Assembly (NCBI RefSeq): GCF_000420305.1
Contig: NZ_ATUR01000007.1
Location: forward strand, 1 to 64,000
Direction: 5' to 3'
DNA: 64,000 bases
From: Novosphingopyxis baekryungensis DSM 16222
Lineage (GTDB): Bacteria > Pseudomonadota > Alphaproteobacteria > Sphingomonadales > Sphingomonadaceae
The notes under the pieces were generated by a model. That model was not told the origin of the DNA. It made no database searches and saw only the letters and a program-made list of their open reading frames with translations. Position numbers and translations under genes: made by a program. Below, in pieces: positions 24,560-33,799 of the stretch (position 1 is the stretch's first letter; each line of letters begins with the position of its first letter).

Positions 24560-26713
24560 ATGAACAATGATTACCCCAATGCTGAGGTCGTCGGCAAATA
24601 TTCAGACCAAACTGCGTTTACAGCGGTGCCGCCGCTCGTTGCTTATTGGAACACATTGCGACGCCGCAAGTGGATCATTGCATCAATTGTAGGCGTGGCA
24701 CTGGTCGTCGGTATAATCCTCACCTTTCTTGCTACGCCCCTCTATCAAGCCGTTGCGCGGATTCAAATCGAACGCGAAGGCGAGCGCGTTACAAATGTTC
24801 AGCAAGTCTCTGAAATTGATGCTGGGGACGACCAAGAATTCTATCAGACGCAATATGCCTTGCTGGGCGCGCGGTCGCTTGCCGAACGGGTGGTACGTGA
24901 ACTGAACTTGGCATCCAATGAACAATTTTATGAAATGTTTGGGCGCGATCCTGTCGGCGGTAATGGCCCGGCTAATGCCGAGGCGCGCAGTGCTAGGCTG
25001 CGTCAGGCTTCAGATATTCTACTTGAACATGTGAACATTGAACCTATTCGTGGCTCCAGTCTGGTTGATATCCAATTTACAAGTCCCGACCCCGCTCTAA
25101 GCGCTGAAATCGCGAATACATGGCTCGAGCAATTTATGGATTCTACATTGGACCGTCGGTATGCGTCGACCAAGGATGCGCGAGACTTTTTGCAAGATCG
25201 GCTGGCTGAGTTGCGTCGCCGCCTTGAAACATCTGAGCGTGATCTCGTAGGATATGCTGCACGGCAGGGTATTGTCACGCTCAGCCGCGGCGATTCCGGC
25301 GATGGTAATGCGCAACCGGATCGAACCTTAACGTCCTTCGATCTGGAAGAGCTGAATCTTGCTCTTGCACAGGCAACGAACGCACGAATTTCTGCCCAGA
25401 GCGCCCTGGAGGCCCAAAGGCCGGGCGAGCAAACGAGCGATACCCTTGCCAGTCTGCGGCAGGCCCGGGCGGAAGCCACTGCCCAATTGGCTCAGCTGAG
25501 CGCACGTTTCGAGCCAGAGTATCCTGAAGTGAAGGCGATAAACTCTAAGCTGGCGGCTCTGGACCGTTCGATTGCACAGGAAAACGGTCGCATTGCCTCA
25601 GGTTATGGTCAGGCGTTGCGAGAAGCCACCAACCGCGAACAGGCGCTGCAGCAACAGGTCAGAGCGCTGAAGAATTCGCTTGTTGGCGAGCAATCGGCAT
25701 CAATCCAATATAATATTTTTCAGCGCGAAGTTGATACCAACCGGCAGCTATACGATGCATTGCTGCAGCGCTACAAAGAGATTGGCGTTTCGGGCGTTGC
25801 CAGCAACAATGTTTCGATCGTTGATCGCGCACTCGTGCCGCGTGTGCCTTCCAGCCCCAATTTGTTGCTCAATCTGCTTCTTTCCCTAATACTGGGACTG
25901 TTTCTTGCACTTCTGGCTGTCATTTTGCTAGAACAGATTGATCAAAAGCTACGGGACCCGAGTGATATTACACAGAGGCTTCGTCTCCCATTGCTCGGCG
26001 TCATACCAGTTGTCGCCGATGGCGATGTATCTACAGCAGTGGCTGATCCCAAATCGGACATTTCAGAGGCGTTTTTGTCTTTTCAGACAAATCTGTCATT
26101 TTTGACTGACCATGGTGTTCCACGCTCGATCCTGTTTACAAGTACACAGCCGAATGAGGGCAAATCGAACTCCGCCGTAGCTCTCGGACGCAGTTTGGCG
26201 CGCACTGGAAAGCGCGTGCTGCTCATTGACGCAGATATGCGCAACAGTTCCAGTCACGAGCTGCTAGATGTCGCCAATCGCCGGGGCTTATCGAATTACT
26301 TGGCAGGTGAAGAATTTGGTTCGGATCTGATCACTCTAACTGGTATCGAACGGTTCGATTTGATGAGCGCTGGACCACAGCCGCCCAATGCAGGCGAACT
26401 TCTTCTTTCTCCGCGTCTCTCCCAGTTGGTCCGTGAGGCGTGCGAGCTGTACGACGTCGTGTTGATCGATGCCCCTCCTGTGCTGGCCATTGCCGATGTG
26501 CCGCTGGTGGCAAAGGTGGCAGAGGGCGTGGTCTACACGATTGAAATGAACCGCGCGCGCGCGCGACAGATACAGCAATCGCTGGAGCGTATCACGGCTG
26601 CGCGTGGCAACGTCTTTGGTGTGCTGGTTACTAAATATAGCTCGAATCAGACGGCTTATGGCTACGGCTATGGGTACGGATACGGGCGCGATGAAAGCGC
26701 CGCTGAAAGTTGA
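24560..26713 (+). CDS. Polysaccharide co-polymerase with tyrosine autokinase (Wzc-like)
   Basis: This 717-residue inner-membrane protein has a Wzz domain with a transmembrane helix near 40-60, a long periplasmic coiled-coil region (about 200-390), a second helix near 435-460 and a cytosolic BY-kinase domain. The kinase has a Walker A motif (TQPNEGKSNSA, about 530-540), A' motif (LLIDADMR) and Walker B (VVLIDAPPVLAIADV). The C-terminus has a tyrosine cluster (YGYGYGYGYG), the autophosphorylation tail. It controls chain length and export together with the Wza-like protein. Confidence 0.93.
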   Translation: MNNDYPNAEVVGKYSDQTAFTAVPPLVAYWNTLRRRKWIIASIVGVALVVGIILTFLATPLYQAVARIQIEREGERVTNVQQVSEIDAGDDQEFYQTQYALLGARSLAERVVRELNLASNEQFYEMFGRDPVGGNGPANAEARSARLRQASDILLEHVNIEPIRGSSLVDIQFTSPDPALSAEIANTWLEQFMDSTLDRRYASTKDARDFLQDRLAELRRRLETSERDLVGYAARQGIVTLSRGDSGDGNAQPDRTLTSFDLEELNLALAQATNARISAQSALEAQRPGEQTSDTLASLRQARAEATAQLAQLSARFEPEYPEVKAINSKLAALDRSIAQENGRIASGYGQALREATNREQALQQQVRALKNSLVGEQSASIQYNIFQREVDTNRQLYDALLQRYKEIGVSGVASNNVSIVDRALVPRVPSSPNLLLNLLLSLILGLFLALLAVILLEQIDQKLRDPSDITQRLRLPLLGVIPVVADGDVSTAVADPKSDISEAFLSFQTNLSFLTDHGVPRSILFTSTQPNEGKSNSAVALGRSLARTGKRVLLIDADMRNSSSHELLDVANRRGLSNYLAGEEFGSDLITLTGIERFDLMSAGPQPPNAGELLLSPRLSQLVREACELYDVVLIDAPPVLAIADVPLVAKVAEGVVYTIEMNRARARQIQQSLERITAARGNVFGVLVTKYSSNQTAYGYGYGYGYGRDESAAES

Positions 26714-26715
26714 GT

Positions 26716-27909
26716 ATGAGCCGCATTGCCATTGTCTTCGGAGCCCTTCTTCTAGCTTCAGCGTCGTGTCTCTTTTCTATCTCTTCCGCCGGCCAGCGGA
26801 TATCTCCGCTATACGCGGCAGGTGCCTTCCCGCTCAATGGCGTTCCTTCGGAGCGACTGGCCTACTCCATGTACAAATCGAGCGTTCTGGAAACGCGAAA
26901 TTCCCAGGCCTCCGTCTCACCCGCAACGGTTTTGCTGGCACGTCAGGCATATGCGCGCGAGCCTTTATCACCAGAAGCGCTGGCGCTTATTGCCCGCGAT
27001 ATGGGTACCCGAACCAAGATTAAGGAACTGGCCATGCTTGAAGCGGCCAACTTGATCTCGCGCCGATCCAATCAGGTCAGCCTCGATCTGATGGCCGCCT
27101 ATGCTTATGCTGATAATCAGCATGAAAGCTTAAAGGTGCTAGATCAACTCTTGCGTCGAAACAGCGTTGCACAAGGCCCGTTGCTTGACGGGTTATCGGC
27201 AATGGTGGCCAATTCAAACATGCGCCCAAGCATGCTGCGGCTGCTTTCGCGCAATCCGCCATGGGCGCCGCAATTCTGGCGGCGGCTTGCACAATCGGCT
27301 CAGGGGCTGCCTGGCGCCGCGGAGCTCCGGCTCGCTCGTGCGCGCCAAAACGCTTCAGTTGACCCTGACCTCGACAGAATGCTAATTGAGGGCCTGGCTG
27401 GTCAAGGTTTGTTTGGCGATGCTGAGCGTATCGGCAATACCCTTTTTCCTGAAGCGGGGATCGGCCGAAAGCAGGAGATCGTGCTTCGTAATACCAGTTT
27501 TTCGTTTCAACCCGATTATCTGCCGTTTGATTGGCGTTTGATTAGCAATGGTGATTACGGCACGACCATTGATTTGGCCCACAGTGTCTTGGCTATAAGC
27601 GCACTGGCGGGATCTTCCGGAACCGCAGCAGAACAGCTCGTTCACCTTTCACAAGGCGCATACCGATTATCGGTACAATTGGATCCACGTTCGGCTCCCC
27701 CAGGTGACCATTTGGGCGTATCGCTCATATGCGCTGACCAAGCGGCCAATATTTTGTTTAAAGACCGGATCGCACGGCTACCTGCTCTTATCAATAACTC
27801 AACGTGCACCTGGGCGTATCTTCGCGTCGTTATTCAATTGCCATCCGACGCTCAGGACATGGATTGGGCTATTCAAAATATAGTTCTGCGTCCGATTGCT
27901 AAGGACTGA
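26716..27909 (+). CDS. Unrecognised exported protein of the exopolysaccharide locus
   Basis: This 397-residue protein has an N-terminal signal-like helix (IAIVFGALLLASASCLFSIS). A helical, repeat-like middle (about 50-230) looks TPR-like: residues such as 'SLDLMAAYAYADNQHESLKV' suggest paired helices. The C-terminal half is predicted mostly beta, with cysteines in SLICADQ and NSTCTW. I know no family for it. It starts 2 bp after the Wzc-like gene, so it is translated with the export machinery. A scaffold or carbohydrate-binding role is conceivable but unsupported. Confidence 0.75.
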   Translation: MSRIAIVFGALLLASASCLFSISSAGQRISPLYAAGAFPLNGVPSERLAYSMYKSSVLETRNSQASVSPATVLLARQAYAREPLSPEALALIARDMGTRTKIKELAMLEAANLISRRSNQVSLDLMAAYAYADNQHESLKVLDQLLRRNSVAQGPLLDGLSAMVANSNMRPSMLRLLSRNPPWAPQFWRRLAQSAQGLPGAAELRLARARQNASVDPDLDRMLIEGLAGQGLFGDAERIGNTLFPEAGIGRKQEIVLRNTSFSFQPDYLPFDWRLISNGDYGTTIDLAHSVLAISALAGSSGTAAEQLVHLSQGAYRLSVQLDPRSAPPGDHLGVSLICADQAANILFKDRIARLPALINNSTCTWAYLRVVIQLPSDAQDMDWAIQNIVLRPIAKD

Positions 27910-27964
27910 TGCCTTGGCAAATTTACATTCCGTGAAGCTATTTTGCGCCATTTGATAGCCGACC

Positions 27965-29371
27965 ATGACTAGTTCCTTTGCTGTGTCCCGGCGCGCAATG
28001 TTAACTCAACTGACCATTGGAGTCGGAGGAGCGGCACTGATGAGCAAGGCATCTGCCAAGGGTCGCTATGAACCGCTGCGCCGGCCGCAAATCCATGCGC
28101 GCGACCTCGGCATCAAGCCTGGCGACGATGCTCGGTCTGCCCTCCAGTCGGCACTGGATCGCCTCGTCGAAAAGGGCGGTGGCACGCTAACGATTGGCGA
28201 CAGATGGCGCTGCGAACACCTCGTAATTAAAGGGTCGCAAATAGAGATCAATGGGGCGGGCGGAACCCTGATTGATTGCCGAATCACCATTACCCAGGAA
28301 GCCGCGGACATAGTCATACGCGATCTCACTCTTCTCGAAACCTCCGGTGACGCGGCAAGCTACCTTCTCGATGTGTCCGGAACCGGGTGTTATTTTTCAG
28401 GTCTCAAGTTGGAAAAGCGGCCGTTTGCCGGGGGATATCAAGGCTACCTTCGCAGCAAATCCGGCCGTTGCCGTTTTGAGGATCTGAGTTTGCGCGGTTC
28501 GAATGGGCTCTTCGTTGCGGGTCACGATCACGTATTTGATGGCTTTCACTTTATATCGACAATGCGGCGTGACTTTGGCGGAGATGATGCCTTTGCGATC
28601 AAAGGAGCCGGTTCGCTCACACGAAACATTGATATTCGAAACGGTACCGTCCGGGGGTTTGCCGCTGCTATTTCTATCGGCTCAGAAATAGGGTCGAATA
28701 CGGAATTTCCCGGACAGGGCGCGGTTCGCAACGTCACCGTAAGCAATGTCACAGCAGATCGTTGCCAGATGCTGGCCTTCATCAAACCCGGTGCCCTAAT
28801 CTATGACTGGCGTAACGGTTTAGTCGAAAATGTCCGGCTGACGGATATGCGGCTCGTCGATCCTGATGGTTTCCTATTTGCCCGCGGTCTAGTGATCAAC
28901 GCGGCACGTGGCGCGGTCGTCCGTAATATCAGCGCCAGAAACATCTTGATCGTCGCGCGCGCCCGAACCCAAGGCGTCATGCAGACTGCGGCTGTTGATA
29001 TCGTAATTCGGTCGCAACTGCCTGCGGCTACTATCAAAAATGTGGAAATAGCTGTCGACTTTGCCGGTGGTGGCGAGGCGGGTTTTCCAGTCGATCACAT
29101 TGTACGTGTAGAAAAAGCGGCGCCGGATATAGGGTGGATGAGCAACATCAAGCTGGACGTCACAGGATCACATGCCCGCATTTCCGGGATTCATATCGGC
29201 GCCGGTCTGGATAACGCCGTTTCCATTCACAAAGCGCGGCTTACCGCCATCGGATTGGACCCCCCGAGCAGTCTGGGCGGCGCGGGTATCTGGGCCGATT
29301 CAAAATTTCACCAGAACGATGTGTCGATCATAACCACAAACGCCCCAAGTCGGGGAGGCAGCGCGCTTTGA
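27965..29371 (+). CDS. Tat-exported right-handed beta-helix protein (pectin-lyase-like fold)
   Basis: This 468-residue protein begins with a twin-arginine signal (SRRAMLTQLTIGVGGAALM, cleavage near SKASA). It continues with many short beta-strand repeats of the 'VIRDLTLLETSG', 'NIDIRNGTVRGFAAAISIGS' and 'VENVRLTDMRLVDPDGF' kind, typical of the parallel beta-helix of polysaccharide lyases and glycoside hydrolases. Location in the polysaccharide locus suggests a lyase, hydrolase or epimerase acting on the exported polymer. Catalytic residues cannot be assigned from sequence alone. Confidence 0.75.
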   Translation: MTSSFAVSRRAMLTQLTIGVGGAALMSKASAKGRYEPLRRPQIHARDLGIKPGDDARSALQSALDRLVEKGGGTLTIGDRWRCEHLVIKGSQIEINGAGGTLIDCRITITQEAADIVIRDLTLLETSGDAASYLLDVSGTGCYFSGLKLEKRPFAGGYQGYLRSKSGRCRFEDLSLRGSNGLFVAGHDHVFDGFHFISTMRRDFGGDDAFAIKGAGSLTRNIDIRNGTVRGFAAAISIGSEIGSNTEFPGQGAVRNVTVSNVTADRCQMLAFIKPGALIYDWRNGLVENVRLTDMRLVDPDGFLFARGLVINAARGAVVRNISARNILIVARARTQGVMQTAAVDIVIRSQLPAATIKNVEIAVDFAGGGEAGFPVDHIVRVEKAAPDIGWMSNIKLDVTGSHARISGIHIGAGLDNAVSIHKARLTAIGLDPPSSLGGAGIWADSKFHQNDVSIITTNAPSRGGSAL

Positions 29372-29453
29372 GTATCCGGCTTGAACTGCGTATTTCCAGC
29401 TCGCCAAAGTACGGCACGTTCTTCAATAGTCCTCTTTCCCGGGTACAATAACA

Positions 29454-30653
29454 ATGCGTCTTTTATTTGTTCATGACCATCGATTCCTGCGCGGACCTGA
29501 AGATAACATCTACACAGTGGGGTCATTTCCAGCGTCTGTCTGGAAACGATATCTTGATGCGTTCGATGAGATTACGGTGGTCGCCCGCGACGGCGGCATG
29601 ATTCCTCCTGGAAGCGATCTGGCACAGTCGGACGTGCCGCATGTCGAGTTCCAGCTCATCCGGGACTATCCTCTATCCCAGAGGCTTTTCAATAGGTCCG
29701 GCGAAGCATTCGCCCTTCTGGAGCGAGAGATTGCCAGGGCAGACGCCGTTCTGGTCCGATTGCCGAGCGACCTCGGCAACCTTGCAGCAAATATGGCGAA
29801 CCAACGCAACATGGCGTGGGCGGGTGAAATTGTTGGCTGTGCCTGGGATGGCTATAAAAACCATGGCAGTAAGCTATCGCAGCTCTACGCTCCACTGGCG
29901 ATGCAACGGCTCCAGCGTGTTGCTGCCGGGTCCGAACAGATCCTGTATGTGACTCGGCAGTTCCTGCAGAAACGCTATCCAACGAGGGGCAAGGCCGTTG
30001 GGGTATCCGATGTTGAGATCGTCCAGTTGGACGAGGCTGCGCGATCTAGCCGTGCGGAGCGGCTGGTCACCATTGCCCAAGGCCGCCAGCCAGTGTTTGG
30101 GACGGTCGCATCATTGGGCATCATGTCGAAAGGTGTGCAGGACGTTATTCTGGCCCTTAAGCAATTGCGGAAGGACGGACTGGCACCGGAATACCGGGTT
30201 CTCGGCGGTGGCAATCGGCAGCCCTGGATCGAAAGGGCCGAGCAGGCTGGCGTCGCCGATCAGATCTATTTTGACGGCACCAAAGCATCGGGTGACGGTG
30301 TACGATCTTGGCTGGACGAAGTGGATGTCCATCTGCAGCCCAGCTATCAGGAAGGGTTGCCCCGTGCTACCGTGGAAGCGATGAGCCGCGGCTGCGCATG
30401 TCTGGGCTCGACCGCGGGAGGTCTACCGGAATTGTTGCCGGCAAGTCGTTTGCATGCGCCCGGAGATGTTGATGCGCTGGCGCGCTTCATCAGGGAATTT
30501 GCCAGCGATCCGGGACTGGTACGAGCGGCATCGGCGGAAGATCTTGCAACAAGTACCCGATATCTGCCGGAGGCGCTGGATGACGATCGAGCGCGCTTTT
30601 TGCATGATCTTGCCAAGCGCGCCGCGAGCAGCACATCATCCCGCTTTGCGTAA
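29454..30653 (+). CDS. GT4-family glycosyltransferase
   Basis: This 399-residue GT-B enzyme has a C-terminal donor domain with VFGTVASLGIMSKGVQDVI and 'LQPSYQEGLPRATVEAMSRG' (EX7E motif), then GGLPELL. The N-terminal acceptor domain (RLLFVHDHRFLRGPEDNIYT) is less typical. It is the last plus-strand gene of the first exopolysaccharide block. Its last 18 bp overlap, tail to tail, the methyltransferase gene on the other strand. Donor and acceptor sugars cannot be inferred. Confidence 0.87.
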   Translation: MRLLFVHDHRFLRGPEDNIYTVGSFPASVWKRYLDAFDEITVVARDGGMIPPGSDLAQSDVPHVEFQLIRDYPLSQRLFNRSGEAFALLEREIARADAVLVRLPSDLGNLAANMANQRNMAWAGEIVGCAWDGYKNHGSKLSQLYAPLAMQRLQRVAAGSEQILYVTRQFLQKRYPTRGKAVGVSDVEIVQLDEAARSSRAERLVTIAQGRQPVFGTVASLGIMSKGVQDVILALKQLRKDGLAPEYRVLGGGNRQPWIERAEQAGVADQIYFDGTKASGDGVRSWLDEVDVHLQPSYQEGLPRATVEAMSRGCACLGSTAGGLPELLPASRLHAPGDVDALARFIREFASDPGLVRAASAEDLATSTRYLPEALDDDRARFLHDLAKRAASSTSSRFA

Positions 30654-31304
30654 TAGAACCGCGCTGGAAGTGAATGGCCGGTACAGCCAAAGTAACCGAT
30701 GAGCGATATGCTTCCAATGTTTCGATCGGTAAAAAGGCAGAGCGACCCTACCGATCTGCCGAATCAAACGCCGTACCGGCTCTCCGCTTTGCTGCAGGTC
30801 TTTCCAATGATTGCCGCCCTTGATCACTTCTTGCCTGACGGTAACCCAGTTTTCTAGCATGGCCGCCAGCTTATCCGGGCTTGGCCGAAACATCGTGTCA
30901 ATTGGGTCCGGATGATAGGGATAGGAATACGGAACCGTGAAAATACCATATCCGCCCGGCTCGACCAGCGCGCCGCAAGCATTCGCAAAACGCCCGGCAT
31001 CGGTAAGATGCTCCAGCAGGTTTGAGCATAAAATCAGCTTGGCACCCTTGGCTCGCAGCTTTGATTGAAAAGCCGGGTCCAGCAGGTCGCCAACCTCGTC
31101 GACGCCGTCCGCACTTTTGACGTCGCAATGGAGGACGACAAGACCTGCCGCCTTGAGCGGCGCAAAAAGCTCCGTCTCTATATGCGGCTGGACCTCGCTA
31201 CGAAACTCCCCGGTTGAAGAGCCAAGATTCAAGCAGAGCGTGCCAGCAGGTAGCTCCAGAGCCAGTATCCATTGCAGTATAGTACGTGCTTCCTCGCGCC
31301 TCAC
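30636..31304 (-). CDS. SAM-dependent methyltransferase-like protein
   Basis: This 222-residue protein has a SAM-binding motif I 'TLCLNLGSSTGEFR', an acidic strand end (VLHCDVKSAD) and a post-motif 'LILCSNLLEHLTDAGRFANA', consistent with a class I methyltransferase. The C-terminus is basic and Trp-rich. Its ATG overlaps the stop of the flippase gene (ATGA), so it is the distal gene of a minus-strand operon. It may methylate a sugar or lipid-linked intermediate, but the target is not evident. Confidence 0.8.
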   Translation of the reverse strand: MRREEARTILQWILALELPAGTLCLNLGSSTGEFRSEVQPHIETELFAPLKAAGLVVLHCDVKSADGVDEVGDLLDPAFQSKLRAKGAKLILCSNLLEHLTDAGRFANACGALVEPGGYGIFTVPYSYPYHPDPIDTMFRPSPDKLAAMLENWVTVRQEVIKGGNHWKDLQQSGEPVRRLIRQIGRVALPFYRSKHWKHIAHRLLWLYRPFTSSAVLLRKAG

Positions 31305-32641
31305 AACAACCTTTCCTGCGCCGTATAACGCATTAATTTCAAGCCACAGCCTGCCGTAAGAGCGATAACAAAGGCGATTTGTGCCAGCCCCATCGCCCAG
31401 ACCCCGAGGTTTGATAAGCCGATAAAGGCCACTAGCAGAAACGATGATGCAGCCAAGAAGTATGCATATAGAAGCGGAATCGGGCCAATGAACGCCTGTA
31501 CCAGCATGGAATAGGATGCGCTGACAAGCTGCAGGCCGGCCGCCAGTGTCAGCAGCGTCAGAACGGTGCTTCCGGCGGCAAATCGGGGACCAAAAACTAG
31601 AGTCAGAACGGGGCTGCCAACTAGCACTGAGCCGATTACGGCAACAACGGTAATCGCCAGACTAACTGCGACGGCCTTGTGCAGTGTTCTTTTGGCCTCC
31701 AAAAAACGGCCGGCGGCAGCCATCGAGGCGAGTTCCGGGAACAGGACTGAGGCATAGATGGCGGTGCCCTTCCGCAAGATGCCCGCAAGCTGCTTAGCAA
31801 CATTGTAGATACCGACCGCCTCCACTGAGACCAGCGCACCGACCAGCGGCGAATCCCCGAAACCCCGGATGGTATCGCATGTGCCCATGACACTGGTGGA
31901 CCAGCAATAGGTCATGAATTCGCTACGCTCGCTGGATTTTGCACTGATATAGCGTAGTCGGGGCCACATTCCGTTCGATCGCAGCAAGAAGAGCGCCGTG
32001 ATAAGCTGCAAGCAGGATGAAAGGGATATGACAAGGGCAGCAAGCACTGCGTACAAAATGAATGCCGCGTCATACCACCAAAGTATGAGCGCGAACAAGA
32101 ATTGGATGGCCGCAGAAAGTATCTGGATGAAGCCTATGAGATCGAACCGATCGAACGCCCGGAAAATTCCTTCACTGGTGCGATATCCCTGAAATAGAAG
32201 GCTGGCAGCGACGAGAATTGCCGGTGAGATCCGCTCTGCGGAAATGCCGATCAATGCCGGTAGCGTGGAAACGAGAACAAGCGATACGATCGTCGCGACA
32301 ACAGCGCTGGCGGTGTCGACCAGCAGCCCCAGGCCGACAAAACTCTCGAACTTTTCCGTTTCCCCTGCCTCAAGTGCTCTGACGCCGAGTTTGATGATCG
32401 GCTGCTGGGTGGCAAAGCTGAAGATGCCTGCAACCAGCAAAGCCGAGGTTTGTAACAGGATGAAGGTGCCGAAATCGGTAAGATTGAGGGCACGTGAGTT
32501 TGTAGCTGTCGATAACATCGATAAAAGTGCGCTGGCGCCGCTGCTGCCGCCCAGCAATATGAGGTTCTTGACGACGCGTTGCCGCACGCCGCCAGTTCGG
32601 GACCGAAACTGTGATTTAGGAGGCAAGGGTCTGACGCTCAC
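31301..32641 (-). CDS. Polysaccharide flippase (Wzx/MATE-like)
   Basis: This protein of about 446 residues has around twelve membrane helices and the layout of Wzx-type flippases, which move undecaprenyl-linked repeat units across the inner membrane. Hydrophobic helices begin at 'NLILLGGSSGASALL' and continue to the C-terminus. I chose GTG 32641, one base after the preceding glycosyltransferase stop. ATGs at 32674 or 32680 would give short overlaps and are possible. No strong ribosome site is visible for any of them. Confidence 0.82.
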   Translation of the reverse strand: MSVRPLPPKSQFRSRTGGVRQRVVKNLILLGGSSGASALLSMLSTATNSRALNLTDFGTFILLQTSALLVAGIFSFATQQPIIKLGVRALEAGETEKFESFVGLGLLVDTASAVVATIVSLVLVSTLPALIGISAERISPAILVAASLLFQGYRTSEGIFRAFDRFDLIGFIQILSAAIQFLFALILWWYDAAFILYAVLAALVISLSSCLQLITALFLLRSNGMWPRLRYISAKSSERSEFMTYCWSTSVMGTCDTIRGFGDSPLVGALVSVEAVGIYNVAKQLAGILRKGTAIYASVLFPELASMAAAGRFLEAKRTLHKAVAVSLAITVVAVIGSVLVGSPVLTLVFGPRFAAGSTVLTLLTLAAGLQLVSASYSMLVQAFIGPIPLLYAYFLAASSFLLVAFIGLSNLGVWAMGLAQIAFVIALTAGCGLKLMRYTAQERLL

Positions 32642-32642
32642 G

Positions 32643-33797
32643 CTAAGTAGTCTGCAAAAGCTGATCGTAGACATCTTCATAGGATGCCACGACTGTGGTC
32701 CGACTGAACAATTCCCTCGCAATTTTAGCCCCGTGCCTGCCCATTTCTGAGAGCCTGTTTTCGTCGTTACACAGGCGCAGTATGGCCTCGCCCATCGTGG
32801 AATCGAATGCGACTGGAAAGACGATACCCGCCTCACGGCCCGGCTTTTCCAGCATTTCACGCGCGGAAGATACATCGGTACTTATGACCGCTCGGCCAAC
32901 GGCCATCGCTTCGATCATCGTGCGCATCAGCCCCTCATGCGTTGAGCTTACGCAAACCATGCGTACATTTTTCAGTAATTGCGGCAAGTCACTGCGGTAT
33001 CCCAAAAAGCGGACTGCGTCTCCCAAATTAGCTGCCGCGCGACGGCAGGCGAATGCATAGGCATCGGCATCAGGCGCATAGTCACCGCTCAGCCAGATCT
33101 GGATATCGTTAGCCGCCAAAATTGGCGCGACTTTTTCAAGGAAGCGAAGCTGCCCCTTTTTCGCGCTGACTACACCTGACAGCAATATGATCTTTGGCGG
33201 CATCTCCTCCGCAATTGGTGCATAATGAAAGCGCGTGAAATCCACGATCGATCTGGTTGCAGAAGATGCGCGCGCCGCTTCAGGAATAATGTCGATCCAG
33301 CGATCTCGCATATCGTCAGACAAGAAAAATACATGGTCGGCATGACCGAACATCCAGCCGTAGCGCGCAGTTGGCGCTTTCCGGCATGGCTCGAGAGTGT
33401 CACGAATGTTGAGAGCAATTGTTCTCCCGCGAAACGATCTGGTGGCTGCATAGCATAGCTGAAAAGCGAGCGGGTCGTTGGCGTGCACCACTTTAGCCCC
33501 GGATTGGCTAAGGACATGACGCAACGCCCTGAAGAACCGCACATAGGTCAGGATCGTGCGCCAGGGTGCGCGCCTGAGACCTAGGCTTGCCTCTTCCCTC
33601 ACGATAAGGACCTCTATGCCTGCGCTGCGCCACTGAGCGACGGCCGGACTGTCCAAATTCGTGATCAGGATGGCGCGGTAGCGGGTCAGCGCGCACATAA
33701 TCTCGCCCAGACTTGCAATACCGCCGTTGGCCCCGGCGCCGGTCTGCAATGCGACAAAGACTATCGATGGTTTGCCACCGGAGGAACCGTTCTGCAT
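32643..33797 (-). CDS. GT4-family glycosyltransferase
   Basis: This protein of about 384 residues has a GT-B fold: an N-terminal 'PSIVFVALQTGAGANGGIAS' strand-loop, a donor domain with IILLSGVVSAKKGQLRF and the motif 'VSSTHEGLMRTMIEAMAVGR' (EX7E), then SAREML. I chose the ATG at 33797 (MQNGSSGGKP), which begins 2 bp after the stop of the upstream glycosyltransferase. An open extension further upstream would lie inside that gene. Sugar specificity is unknown. Confidence 0.86.
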   Translation of the reverse strand: MQNGSSGGKPSIVFVALQTGAGANGGIASLGEIMCALTRYRAILITNLDSPAVAQWRSAGIEVLIVREEASLGLRRAPWRTILTYVRFFRALRHVLSQSGAKVVHANDPLAFQLCYAATRSFRGRTIALNIRDTLEPCRKAPTARYGWMFGHADHVFFLSDDMRDRWIDIIPEAARASSATRSIVDFTRFHYAPIAEEMPPKIILLSGVVSAKKGQLRFLEKVAPILAANDIQIWLSGDYAPDADAYAFACRRAAANLGDAVRFLGYRSDLPQLLKNVRMVCVSSTHEGLMRTMIEAMAVGRAVISTDVSSAREMLEKPGREAGIVFPVAFDSTMGEAILRLCNDENRLSEMGRHGAKIARELFSRTTVVASYEDVYDQLLQTT

Positions 33798-33799
33798 CC

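Noticed and set aside
26641-26700. Coding tandem repeat near the end of the Wzc-like gene as a separate repeat element
   Set aside because: The repeat encodes the Tyr-Gly tail expected for BY-kinase autophosphorylation and needs no separate explanation.
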